From Nevskiaceae bacterium (GTDB taxonomy: Bacteria > Pseudomonadota > Gammaproteobacteria > Steroidobacterales > Steroidobacteraceae), in contig VEQP01000003.1 of NCBI GenBank assembly GCA_018883185.1, positions 1-64,000 of the forward strand: a stretch of DNA of 64,000 nt. The letters run 5' to 3'. Under the pieces are notes generated by a model. It did no database searches and was not told the DNA's origin. It saw only the letters and a program-made list of their open reading frames with translations. Numbering within the stretch: position 1 is the first letter of the stretch; the number at the start of each line of letters is the position of its first letter. A program made the position numbers and the translations under genes. Shown in pieces: positions 35,571 through 43,739 of the stretch.

Positions 35571-37085
35571 TTACCAAGTCATCGAGATGCCCTTGGTCTT
35601 GAGATACGGTTCGAGCCCTTCTTTGCCGAACTCGCGACCCCATCCGGACTGTTTATTCCCGCCGAATGGCATCGCGGGGTCAATGGCGGCGTGCATATTC
35701 ACGCTGACCTGACCCGAGTCTATTTTACGCACCATCTTCATTGCCGTGCCAAGGTCGCGTGTCCACACGCTGCCCGAAAGCCCGTAGATCGTCGAGTTCG
35801 CCGCGCGCGCCACACTGTCGAGATCCTCGTCACCAAAGGTTTGCACGCAGAGTACGGGCCCGAAGATTTCGTTCTTGACCGGTGTCATGTCGTTACGCGT
35901 GCGCGCGAGTACGGTCGGCTCGAAAAAGTATCCCGGGCGTGTGGGTGTGTTGCCGCCGCAGACGACTTCGGCGCCTTCTTTGCGACCCGCATCGACGAAA
36001 CCGGCGACACGAGTGCGTTGCTCCGCCGAGATCAGCGGACCGAACTCCGAGCTCGGATCGAGTCCCGGGCCGATCTTCATGGCCCGCGCCACGGCAGCGA
36101 CGCCCTCAACGACCTTATCGTGGATCTTTTCGTGCACGAAGAGTCGTGTGCCCGCCATGCAGTTCTGGCCTTGCAGGAAAAAGCAGGCCCGTGCCGCCCC
36201 CGGAATCACCTGCTCGAGATCCGCATCTGCGAAGACGACGACGGGCGACTTGCCACCGAGTTCGAGGGTGACTTTCTTCAAGTTGCCGGCCGCCGCTTTG
36301 ACGATCAGCCTGCCTACTTCGGTGGATCCGGTGAAGGCGATTTTGTCGACGCCAGGATGTGCCGCCAGCGCGGCGCCGGCGTCTTCGCCATAGCCATTGA
36401 CGATGTTGATCACGCCATCGGGAACGCCCGCCTCCTGACACAGTTCCGCCAGACGCATGGCGGTGAGCGGCGTGAGCTCAGCCGGCTTCAACACCAGCGT
36501 ACAGCCGGTAGCGAGTGCCGGTGCGATCTTCAGCATCACCATTGGTAAGGGCGAGTTCCAGGGCGTGATGGCGCCGACGACGCCGATCGGTTCGCGCAGC
36601 GTGAAGGACAAAGCTTCGCCCGGTAACTTGCCCTGCGGTGCAGCCGGGATCGTTGCGCCTTCAATCTTGGTGGGCCAGCCTGCGTAATAGCGAAAGAACT
36701 CCGGCACCACCATGCCGCACACATACTGCGCGAGCGGGGTGGGCAGGCCGTTGTCGAGGATTTCGAGTTCGCAGAGTTGCTGGAAATTTTGCTGTACGAG
36801 GTCAGCGATCTTCCACAGCACTGCACTGCGCTGCGCTGCGGTGAATCGCGACCAGGGCCCCTCGAAGGCCGCTCGCGCGGCGCGCACGGCCGCATCGATC
36901 TCCGCGGCGCCTCCTGCTGCGCAGCCGGCGATGCGCTCGCCCGTGGCGGGGTCGTGGATATCGATCAGCGCGCCATCAGTCGGGTGAACCCAACGCCCGC
37001 CGATGAAGTGGCCGTGCTGACGAGCGAGAAATGCGAGCGTCGCGGGGGACAAGGCGGGGGCGGAACTGATCGATGATTCATTCAT
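35571..37085 (-). CDS. NAD(P)-dependent aldehyde dehydrogenase
   Basis: 504 residues from ATG 37085, with AGGAG upstream; the frame continues to 37265 without a better start. Conserved features: PWNSPLPMVMLKIAPALATGC, FTGSTEVGRLI, catalytic Glu in VTLELGGKSP, catalytic Cys in GQNCMAGTRL, and EIFGPVLCVQTF near the end. It oxidises an aldehyde to the acid. The sequence is closest to the betaine-aldehyde/phenylacetaldehyde/2-aminomuconate side of the family, and no specific substrate is claimed. It diverges from the FAD oxidoreductase gene with 145 bp between, where a shared control region is likely. Confidence 0.92.
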   Translation of the reverse strand: MNESSISSAPALSPATLAFLARQHGHFIGGRWVHPTDGALIDIHDPATGERIAGCAAGGAAEIDAAVRAARAAFEGPWSRFTAAQRSAVLWKIADLVQQNFQQLCELEILDNGLPTPLAQYVCGMVVPEFFRYYAGWPTKIEGATIPAAPQGKLPGEALSFTLREPIGVVGAITPWNSPLPMVMLKIAPALATGCTLVLKPAELTPLTAMRLAELCQEAGVPDGVINIVNGYGEDAGAALAAHPGVDKIAFTGSTEVGRLIVKAAAGNLKKVTLELGGKSPVVVFADADLEQVIPGAARACFFLQGQNCMAGTRLFVHEKIHDKVVEGVAAVARAMKIGPGLDPSSEFGPLISAEQRTRVAGFVDAGRKEGAEVVCGGNTPTRPGYFFEPTVLARTRNDMTPVKNEIFGPVLCVQTFGDEDLDSVARAANSTIYGLSGSVWTRDLGTAMKMVRKIDSGQVSVNMHAAIDPAMPFGGNKQSGWGREFGKEGLEPYLKTKGISMTW

Positions 37086-37230
37086 GATGGACTCCTGCTG
37101 ATGCGATGGATCGTATGCCGCACCATCGTTGATCGTGCGGGCCTCGCGGCACAACGTCCGGTCAGTGGCCGCATAAATCCGCGGCTGCGCATTGAGTCGA
37201 CCCCTCGCTTGCCGGTAGGCTGCACGCCCC

Positions 37231-38652
37231 ATGAACGACACTGCACTGACCATAGGTTCCGGCATTCTCGATCCGAGCGACGCCCGCTATTCGGGCAACG
37301 TCAGGGTGTTGGTGGTCGGCGGTGGCGGCTGTGGCCTGACCGCTGCACTCTCCGCGCAGCAGTCGGGTGCGGAAGTCTTGGTACTGGAACGCGATGCCTC
37401 CACGCTAGGCACGACTGCCATGTCCACCGGGCTGATCCCCGCGGCCGGCACGCGCCTGCAGCGCGAGCGGGGCATCGACGATAGCCCCGAACTCTTTGCC
37501 GCAGACATCGTTCGCAAGACGGGTGGGAAGACCGATCCGGCGATTGCACTGGCGCTCGCCGAGGCCTCGGCAGCAACAGTGGAGTGGTTGATCGACGATC
37601 ACGCGGTGCCTTTGTCGCTCGTCGACAGCTTCCTGTATCCGGGGCACAGCGTGAAGCGTATGCACGGCAGCCCAAATCGTACCGGCTCCGAATTAATGGC
37701 GGGGCTGGCTGCGGCGGTCGAGCGTCGCGGCATTGACGTCGTCACCGAAGCGCTGGTCGAGGGTGTATTCGCCGATCGGTCGGACGGTCGTGTGCGCGGC
37801 GTTCGCGTGCGTCGCCCTGATCAGACCCATGAAGATTTCGCCTGCGATGCGTTGGTGCTGGCATGTTGCGGCTTCGGCGGCAATGCCGAGATGGTGCGTC
37901 ACTACATTCCCGAAATTGCCGAGGCCACCTTCTTCGGGCATCCCGGCAACAAGGGTGACGCCATTCGTTGGGGGCTCGCGCTCGGTGCTGCTGTCGAGGA
38001 CATACACAGCTATCAGGGACACGGCGGCTTGGCTGCGGGACGGGGCATTCCAATTCTTTGGCCACTCATCATGGAGGGCGGCTTCCAGGTCAACGTCCAT
38101 GGCGAGCGTTTTTCGAATGAAGCGCGCGGCTACTCCGAGCAGGCGGTCGATGTCGTCGCGCAGCCGGGTCATGTGGCGTGGGACATTTACGATGAGCGCC
38201 TGCATCGACTGATGCTCGAGTTCGATGATTATCGCGATGCCGTGGAGGCGCGGGCGATCCTGCGTGCTGATGATCCGGCCTCGCTCGCGGCGCTCACGGG
38301 TATCGACGCCGCAGGCCTCGCGGCAACCGTCGAGAATGTCGCCGCACTCGTTCGCGGAGAGACACAAGATCGATGGGGTCGCGATTTCACCGGCAAGAAG
38401 GCGCTGAGCTCGCCGTACTACGCCGTGAAGGTCACCGGCGCGCTGTTTCACACCCAAGGTGGTCTGAAAGTCGATGCCGATGGAAGGGTGCTGCGCGCCG
38501 ACGGTGGTCGTCTGCCGAATCTCTTTGCAGGCGGCGGTGCGGCGCGCGGCGTATCGGGCCCCGGCTGTTCGGGCTACATGGCTGGCAACGGTCTGCTGAC
38601 GGCGACGACCTTCGGTCGTCTCGCGGGTCGTGCCGCAGCACGACTCGACTGA
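37231..38652 (+). CDS. FAD-binding oxidoreductase, fumarate reductase / ketosteroid dehydrogenase type
   Basis: 473 residues. Rossmann motif VLVVGGGGCGLTAALSAQQSGAEV near the N-terminus (about 26-50), the FAD-contacting TTAMSTGLIPAAGT, and the C-terminal LFAGGGAARGVSGPGCSGYMAGNGLL. The size and the FAD_binding_2 layout fit soluble flavoproteins such as fumarate reductases and 3-ketosteroid delta1-dehydrogenases. No heme-binding CxxCH motif is present. The substrate is unknown; neighbours (aldehyde dehydrogenase, TonB receptor) are compatible with hydrophobic-compound or steroid breakdown. Confidence 0.85.
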   Translation: MNDTALTIGSGILDPSDARYSGNVRVLVVGGGGCGLTAALSAQQSGAEVLVLERDASTLGTTAMSTGLIPAAGTRLQRERGIDDSPELFAADIVRKTGGKTDPAIALALAEASAATVEWLIDDHAVPLSLVDSFLYPGHSVKRMHGSPNRTGSELMAGLAAAVERRGIDVVTEALVEGVFADRSDGRVRGVRVRRPDQTHEDFACDALVLACCGFGGNAEMVRHYIPEIAEATFFGHPGNKGDAIRWGLALGAAVEDIHSYQGHGGLAAGRGIPILWPLIMEGGFQVNVHGERFSNEARGYSEQAVDVVAQPGHVAWDIYDERLHRLMLEFDDYRDAVEARAILRADDPASLAALTGIDAAGLAATVENVAALVRGETQDRWGRDFTGKKALSSPYYAVKVTGALFHTQGGLKVDADGRVLRADGGRLPNLFAGGGAARGVSGPGCSGYMAGNGLLTATTFGRLAGRAAARLD

Positions 38653-38660
38653 CAAAGAAA

Positions 38661-38690
38661 AAGGCCCGGCCGCTTTCGCGACCGGGCCTT
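38661..38690. terminator. Bidirectional Rho-independent terminator
   Basis: A 12-bp stem (38661-38672 with 38679-38690, one C/A mismatch) AAGGCCCGGCCG / CGACCGGGCCTT around loop CTTTCG. It sits between the convergent stops of the FAD oxidoreductase and the TonB receptor. Short T-runs flank both sides (TTTTTCTTT on the minus strand), so it can stop both transcripts. Confidence 0.9.
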
Positions 38691-38716
38691 TGCCCTTGAG
38701 GCGTTGTGACTGCGGC

Positions 38717-40939
38717 TCAGTCGAGCTTGTAGTTCACCGACACCATGTACTCGCGCGGACGCAGCGGGATGAAACCGCCGAGGAAGCCGCGTGAGCCGGT
38801 GGTGATCACGTACTCGTCGGTGAAGTTCTTCACCGAGCCACGCACCGACCAGCTGTCGTTGAACGAGTGGTTTACGAACGCATTGCCCTGACCGTAGCCC
38901 TTGACCTTGAAGTCGTTAGTGGCTGCGGTGACGTAGTCGTCCGTCTGGAACCAGTCAGCTCCAAAGGTGGTGCGACCGTAACGGTTGTCGAAACCGTAAT
39001 CGAAGCCCGTCGTGAACGAGTAACTCGGCGTCTGCGGCACGACCGCACGCACGCCGAAGTTGGCAAGCGCATTGGCGGGCGCGCTCGTCGGATTCAGCGA
39101 GTCGTACTTGCCGTCCATCATCGCCGTGCCGCTGAGGAACAGCGTCAGACCATCGGCCGGTACCGCCGTGATTTCGAACTCGAGGCCTTGGATCGTGGCC
39201 TTGCCCGAGTTCTGCACGGGGAAAGCCGTGGTGCCGTCCGTGTTCGTCACCGTGGCGTTGAGCGCGAGGTCGTCGGCCTTGGCGAGGAAGTAGTTGGCGT
39301 TGATGCGCAACCGATTGCCGAGCAGGTCCGTCTTGATGCCCGCCTCGTAGGTCCAGTTGCTCTCCGGCGCGTAGCCTTTCTTGGCGTCGTTGAAGCCGAA
39401 GATCGCGATGCCGTTGTAGCCACCCGACTTGAAGCCGCTCGCCGCCGAAGCGTAGACCAGCATGCTGTCGATGTTGCCGTTCGAGGTCGGCACCGTGTAG
39501 TCGATACCGAGGCGCGGCGACACTTCCGAGTAGGTATTGCTGAGATCGACGATGCCGACGGCCGGCGTGATGGGCGGCAACAACCCGCGGAACACGAAGT
39601 CGAAGTCCTTCTTGTCGTTGGTGTAGCGAATGCCCGCGGTGACTTTCAGCGCATCCGTCATCAGGTAGTCGAGCTGCGTGAAGGCCGAGTAGGACTTGGT
39701 CTTCGCCTTGATGAGTGAGGTTGAGATCGGAATCGCCGACGGAATCGGCGGCGGCAGATAGGAGTTCCAAGCGAACGCCTGAGTGCCTTCTTCCGAGAAC
39801 AGGTAGATGCCGGCGAGATAGCTGAGCTTGTCGCCGAATGCCTTACCCGACACCTGAATTTCTTCGCTGTACTGCTCGGCCAAGGCGTTGTTCGCCGCCA
39901 TGACGTTGCCGTTGCCGCTGAAGTCGTTGGTGAAGGAGTCCTCGGTCTTCACGTAACCGGTGATCGAACGCAGGGTCGAGTCACCCATGTCGTAGGCGAC
40001 GTTGAGCGAGGCGATGGTCTGCTTGGTCTTGCCGTACGGGTAGTTGGCGAGGTTGGTGCGCGCGACGTTCGGCGTGTTGAGCACGTAGTTGCCGAACTGC
40101 GGCACGAGATCGTTGGAAGTGAACTGCTTGTTCGAGGCGACTCCCGGCGTGCTGGCCGGAATCAGCTGGCCGCCGTCATTGTCAGCGTCCGCGTAAGAAA
40201 ACGAGGCCGTGACATCGAGCCCTTCGACGCCCATGTAACGCAGTTTGCCGCGTGCGGCATAGCTGCGCTCGAGGCCGGTCTTCTCGCCCTTCGTGGGGTT
40301 GCGATTGAAGAATTGGCCGTCCTTGTTGGTGTACAGGGCCGAGAAAGAACCCGCCCAGTTGTCGGAGAGCTTGTCGCCGATGCTGACGCTGGCGCGCTGC
40401 TGGTTGAAATTGCCGGCGCCGACGCTAACGTTGCGCCAGGTGTCCTCACCCGGTGTGCGCGAGACGAACTTGATGGCGCCTGCCAGCGTGTTGCGGCCGT
40501 AGAGTGTGCCCTGCGGGCCACGCAGCACTTCAACGCGCTCGATGTCCGACAGCGTGATGTTGTTGCCGTTGAGGCGCGCGATGTAAACGTCATCGACGTA
40601 GATGCCGAACGGCGACTCCGCCACGACCAGCGAGGCGTCCTGCTGCAGCGAGCCGCGCAGCGAGGGCGAGAGGTTGGTCGGGGTGGTGATGTTGTTGAAC
40701 ATCTTGAGGCTAGGCGCGTAGCGGGCGAGGTCACGTGCTTCGGTGACCTGCTTGTTGGCCAGCGCTTCGGCCGTGATGGCGGTGACGGGCACCGGCACCG
40801 ACTGGAGCGAGGCCTCGCGGCGCTCTGCGGTCACGACGATTTCCTCGAGCACGGCCGAGGATGAAGTGCCCTGCGCGTAAAGGCTGGCCGGCATGACGGC
40901 GAGGCCGACCGCGACATTCAACAGACGATTTTTCGACAT
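38717..40939 (-). CDS. TonB-dependent outer-membrane receptor 1
   Basis: 740 residues. A signal peptide (about 1-22, ending LYAQ) is followed by the TonB box region EEIVVTAERREASLQSVPV, the plug with SPSLRG, IERVEVLRGPQGTLYGRNTLAGAIKFVSRTP, and a beta-barrel ending in the terminal strand YMVSVNYKLD. These receptors import siderophores, vitamins or carbohydrate and hydrophobic substrates using energy from TonB. Substrate is unknown; no Fur box was identified upstream. A strong terminator follows the gene. Confidence 0.94.
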   Translation of the reverse strand: MSKNRLLNVAVGLAVMPASLYAQGTSSSAVLEEIVVTAERREASLQSVPVPVTAITAEALANKQVTEARDLARYAPSLKMFNNITTPTNLSPSLRGSLQQDASLVVAESPFGIYVDDVYIARLNGNNITLSDIERVEVLRGPQGTLYGRNTLAGAIKFVSRTPGEDTWRNVSVGAGNFNQQRASVSIGDKLSDNWAGSFSALYTNKDGQFFNRNPTKGEKTGLERSYAARGKLRYMGVEGLDVTASFSYADADNDGGQLIPASTPGVASNKQFTSNDLVPQFGNYVLNTPNVARTNLANYPYGKTKQTIASLNVAYDMGDSTLRSITGYVKTEDSFTNDFSGNGNVMAANNALAEQYSEEIQVSGKAFGDKLSYLAGIYLFSEEGTQAFAWNSYLPPPIPSAIPISTSLIKAKTKSYSAFTQLDYLMTDALKVTAGIRYTNDKKDFDFVFRGLLPPITPAVGIVDLSNTYSEVSPRLGIDYTVPTSNGNIDSMLVYASAASGFKSGGYNGIAIFGFNDAKKGYAPESNWTYEAGIKTDLLGNRLRINANYFLAKADDLALNATVTNTDGTTAFPVQNSGKATIQGLEFEITAVPADGLTLFLSGTAMMDGKYDSLNPTSAPANALANFGVRAVVPQTPSYSFTTGFDYGFDNRYGRTTFGADWFQTDDYVTAATNDFKVKGYGQGNAFVNHSFNDSWSVRGSVKNFTDEYVITTGSRGFLGGFIPLRPREYMVSVNYKLD

Positions 40940-41075
40940 GCGTTGTCCCTGTGTGGTTGGGTGATCCCTGATCTGCCGCGAGCCACTGGGTTTGGCCCCT
41001 ACGGCAGCGCCCGTAATCTAGCAGAGCGGACGCCCAGATGGAGGCGGTTTCGTTGCGGAGGGGCTAGCGCTGTTG

Positions 41076-42086
41076 CTATATCGCAACAACCACTTTGCCG
41101 CGATTACGGCCGCTTAGTAGGTGTTCAACGGCGTCTGCCGTGCGCTCCAGCCCATCGAATGGAGTGGGGTCGACGAGTACTTGCAGCCGACCGCGATAGT
41201 AGAGATCGAGGATGCGCTCGGCGGCCTCGGCGAAGAACTCGGGAAATGCCTGGTTCTGGAACGCGCGTAGCGAGGCCGACTTCCAGTAGAGCTTGCGATA
41301 CACCCGCGGCTGGGCGATGAGCTCGACCTCTTTGTCGAAGTCTGAAGTGTGCCCGCTGATCACCAACCGGCCACGATGGGCGAGGTGATCGACGAAGGCA
41401 TCGAAGATCTCGCCACCGGCCGAGTCATACGCCACGTCGATGCCCCGCGGGTATTCGGCCGCCAGCACTTCGCGCAGGTTCTCCCGTCGATGGTTGATGG
41501 CCCGATCGACACCGAGCGAGCGCAGAAGGGCGGCTTTCTCGTCCGTACTCGTAATACCGATGACGTGGCAGCCGGCGAGTTTGGCGAGCTGTACCACGAG
41601 GTGCCCGAGCCCACCGGCTGCGGCTGACACGGCTACGGTGTCGCCCGGCCGAACTTCGCCGATGCGTTCGAGGCCGACCATGCCGGAGATGCCTGTTGGA
41701 ATCAGTGCGAGGATCTGCGGGCTCGGCTCACGAATGCGGATGGCGCGGGCGGCCTCTGCGATCTGATACTCGCGATAGCCTGAACCCAATCTTGAAGTGG
41801 CGACCGCATCGCCAGGCTGCAGCTGCGTAACGCCTGCACCGCAGGCCACGACTTCACCCACCGATTCGATGCCCATGTCGAAGGGCGGCTGCACCGTCAG
41901 ATACCGAATGCTATTGCGACAGAGGTTCTTATCGAAAATGGCGTTGCAACCGGCAAAGCGATTGCGCACGACGATCTGCCCGGGTAGGGGATCACGCCAG
42001 GCTTCCTCCGTCACCGACGTCGAGGAACGAAAGTCGCCGGTCAGCGTGTGGATGACGAGTTTGCGGTAGCGGGCGGGAGGGATCAC
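41076..42086 (-). CDS. NADPH-dependent quinone/prostaglandin reductase-like MDR protein
   Basis: 336 residues, no zinc-binding Cys set. The N-terminus YRKLVIHTLTGDFRSSTSV and PPFDMGIESVGEVVACGAGVTQLQPGD, with AAAGGLGHLVVQLAKLAGCHVIG as Rossmann motif, resemble the ZADH2/PTGR3 group of medium-chain reductases. It would reduce an enone double bond with NADPH. A 136-bp stretch upstream of the TonB receptor start separates the two. Nothing else is seen in that stretch. The SDR gene starts divergently at 42173. Confidence 0.82.
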   Translation of the reverse strand: MIPPARYRKLVIHTLTGDFRSSTSVTEEAWRDPLPGQIVVRNRFAGCNAIFDKNLCRNSIRYLTVQPPFDMGIESVGEVVACGAGVTQLQPGDAVATSRLGSGYREYQIAEAARAIRIREPSPQILALIPTGISGMVGLERIGEVRPGDTVAVSAAAGGLGHLVVQLAKLAGCHVIGITSTDEKAALLRSLGVDRAINHRRENLREVLAAEYPRGIDVAYDSAGGEIFDAFVDHLAHRGRLVISGHTSDFDKEVELIAQPRVYRKLYWKSASLRAFQNQAFPEFFAEAAERILDLYYRGRLQVLVDPTPFDGLERTADAVEHLLSGRNRGKVVVAI

Positions 42087-42172
42087 GGTGTGGTGCCGAA
42101 GCGTGGCGCGTTGGTGGGCGCGGGAGCCGAAGCGTAAATTGACCCCTCGTTCAAAGTCTACGGAGAACTGTC

Positions 42173-42895
42173 TTGCCCACCGTACTGATTACAGGTGCCT
42201 CGCGCGGCCTCGGTCTCGAGTTCGTTCGGCAGTATGCCGCCGATGGTTGGCGCGTATTCGCTGGCGTCCGCAGTGTCCAGCGTGCCGCCGAGCTGCAACA
42301 ACTCGCAACGCAAGCCGACGGCCGGGTGACGCTCCACGCCCTCGATGTCGAGGATCACGCCTCCATCGATGCACTGGCGAGGGAGATCTCTGCGGAAGCC
42401 ATCGACGTGCTCATTAATTCGGCGGGCACGATGGGCGCTGGGAGTTTCGCTCTGCAGGGACGTGCGTTTGGCAAGTTCGGCAACTCCGATTTCGCCGATT
42501 GGGAGCGCGTGCATCGTATCAACGTCATCGGGCCCATGAAGATGGCCGAGGCATTTGTTAGCCATGTTGCTCGGTCGTCTCAGAAAAAAATCATCACCCT
42601 GACGAGTATCTTGGGTTCGGTCGGCAAGAACAGCATCGGTGGTCTGTACGCCTATCGGGCGAGCAAGGCTGCGGTCAATGCCGTGATGCGCTCCATGGCC
42701 ATCGATCTCGCCGCAGCGCATGGCATCGCTGCCACGGCGCTGCACCCGGGTTGGGTGCGTACCGACATGGGAGGTCCTAGGGCCGACATCGATGCAGTGA
42801 CCAGCGTAAGTGGGATGCGCCGGGTGATCGACGAACTGACGCCGGAAAACGCCGGACGATTTTGGATGTACGACGGCAGCAAGCTGCCGTGGTGA
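42173..42895 (+). CDS. Short-chain dehydrogenase/reductase
   Basis: 240 residues from TTG 42173, fixed by GGAGAA at 42162-42167 and the fact that the Rossmann motif TGASRGLGLEF comes directly after. Catalytic Ser in ITLTSILGS and Tyr-Lys in YRASKAAVN are intact. NAD(P)-dependent oxidoreductase; substrate unknown. The sequence HRINVIGPMKMAEAFV and HPGWVRTDMGGP resemble the C-factor/CsgA-like subgroup. Confidence 0.9.
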   Translation: MPTVLITGASRGLGLEFVRQYAADGWRVFAGVRSVQRAAELQQLATQADGRVTLHALDVEDHASIDALAREISAEAIDVLINSAGTMGAGSFALQGRAFGKFGNSDFADWERVHRINVIGPMKMAEAFVSHVARSSQKKIITLTSILGSVGKNSIGGLYAYRASKAAVNAVMRSMAIDLAAAHGIAATALHPGWVRTDMGGPRADIDAVTSVSGMRRVIDELTPENAGRFWMYDGSKLPW

Positions 42896-42910
42896 GCGCG
42901 ATGGTCGCGA

Positions 42911-43714
42911 TCAATCGTTGAACATTTTCCAAAGCGTCGGTCGCGACGGATCGTAGGCGGTGTAGGTCTTGTTCGCGGCCGCCGGATCGCCGAGCGCTTG
43001 CACGGCAAGATCCGCCAGATCCGCACGCGAGATGTAACTGAATGCCTGAGGGTCTTCGGTAAGGACCGCAGTGCCCGTCGCCTTCACGTCGCCGAGTCCA
43101 CCCGGACGAATGATGGTGTACTCGAGGCCGCTCGCACGCAGATGATCCTCGGCTTGAGTTTTGAGTTTGATCACTTCAGCCAGAAACCGTCGCGACGGCG
43201 CAGGCGCTGAGTCGCGCGAGTTGCCGGCGCCGATCACCGTGATGAACACCATGCGTTTGACGCCGCTCATCTTGGCGGCATCGATGACGTTGCGGTTGCC
43301 CACATAATCCGGGCGATTTTTTTGATCGCCACGCGAAGTGCCGAGCGTGGAGATCACGGCGGCGTAGCTCTTGCCAGCGAACGCGGCCTGCACCTGTTCG
43401 GCATCGAGTGCGTTCGCCACTACCGTCTCGACGCCCATGGCGGTCAGTTCGCTCGTGTCTGCACTCGGGCGTACGGCGACCGTGACCGACTCTCCGCGTT
43501 CGCGCAACTTGCGCACGATGTCGAGACCGGTGGCGCGATTGCCGCCGAACACGATGATCGGCCCGCTCGGCGAGGCGTAGGCGCTTGCGACCCGTATGCT
43601 CGTCGGTTCATGCGAGGAACCGCTCAGCCAGAATACATAGGCAGCCACCAGTACGACCAAGGTCAGTACGGTATAGCCGGCGATTTTAAGTATGAGTCCA
43701 AGCAGCTTGAGCAT
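42911..43714 (-). CDS. NmrA/SDR-like NAD(P)-binding protein with N-terminal membrane anchor
   Basis: 267 residues from ATG 43714 (AAGGAG upstream). A single hydrophobic helix (about 5-28) anchors it. The Rossmann domain has GPIIVFGGNRATGLDIVRKLRERG and VKRMVFITVIGAG. The YxxxK pair is not evident, so it may be a redox sensor or reductase of the NmrA (atypical SDR) type. It lies 25 bp after the S9 peptidase gene on the same strand. Confidence 0.78.
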   Translation of the reverse strand: MLKLLGLILKIAGYTVLTLVVLVAAYVFWLSGSSHEPTSIRVASAYASPSGPIIVFGGNRATGLDIVRKLRERGESVTVAVRPSADTSELTAMGVETVVANALDAEQVQAAFAGKSYAAVISTLGTSRGDQKNRPDYVGNRNVIDAAKMSGVKRMVFITVIGAGNSRDSAPAPSRRFLAEVIKLKTQAEDHLRASGLEYTIIRPGGLGDVKATGTAVLTEDPQAFSYISRADLADLAVQALGDPAAANKTYTAYDPSRPTLWKMFND

Positions 43715-43739
43715 GGTTAGGCTCCTTGCAAGTCGTGGG

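Noticed and set aside
38867-39718. 283-codon plus-strand frame inside TonB receptor 1
   Set aside because: Low-complexity Val/Arg-rich antisense of a well-defined receptor.
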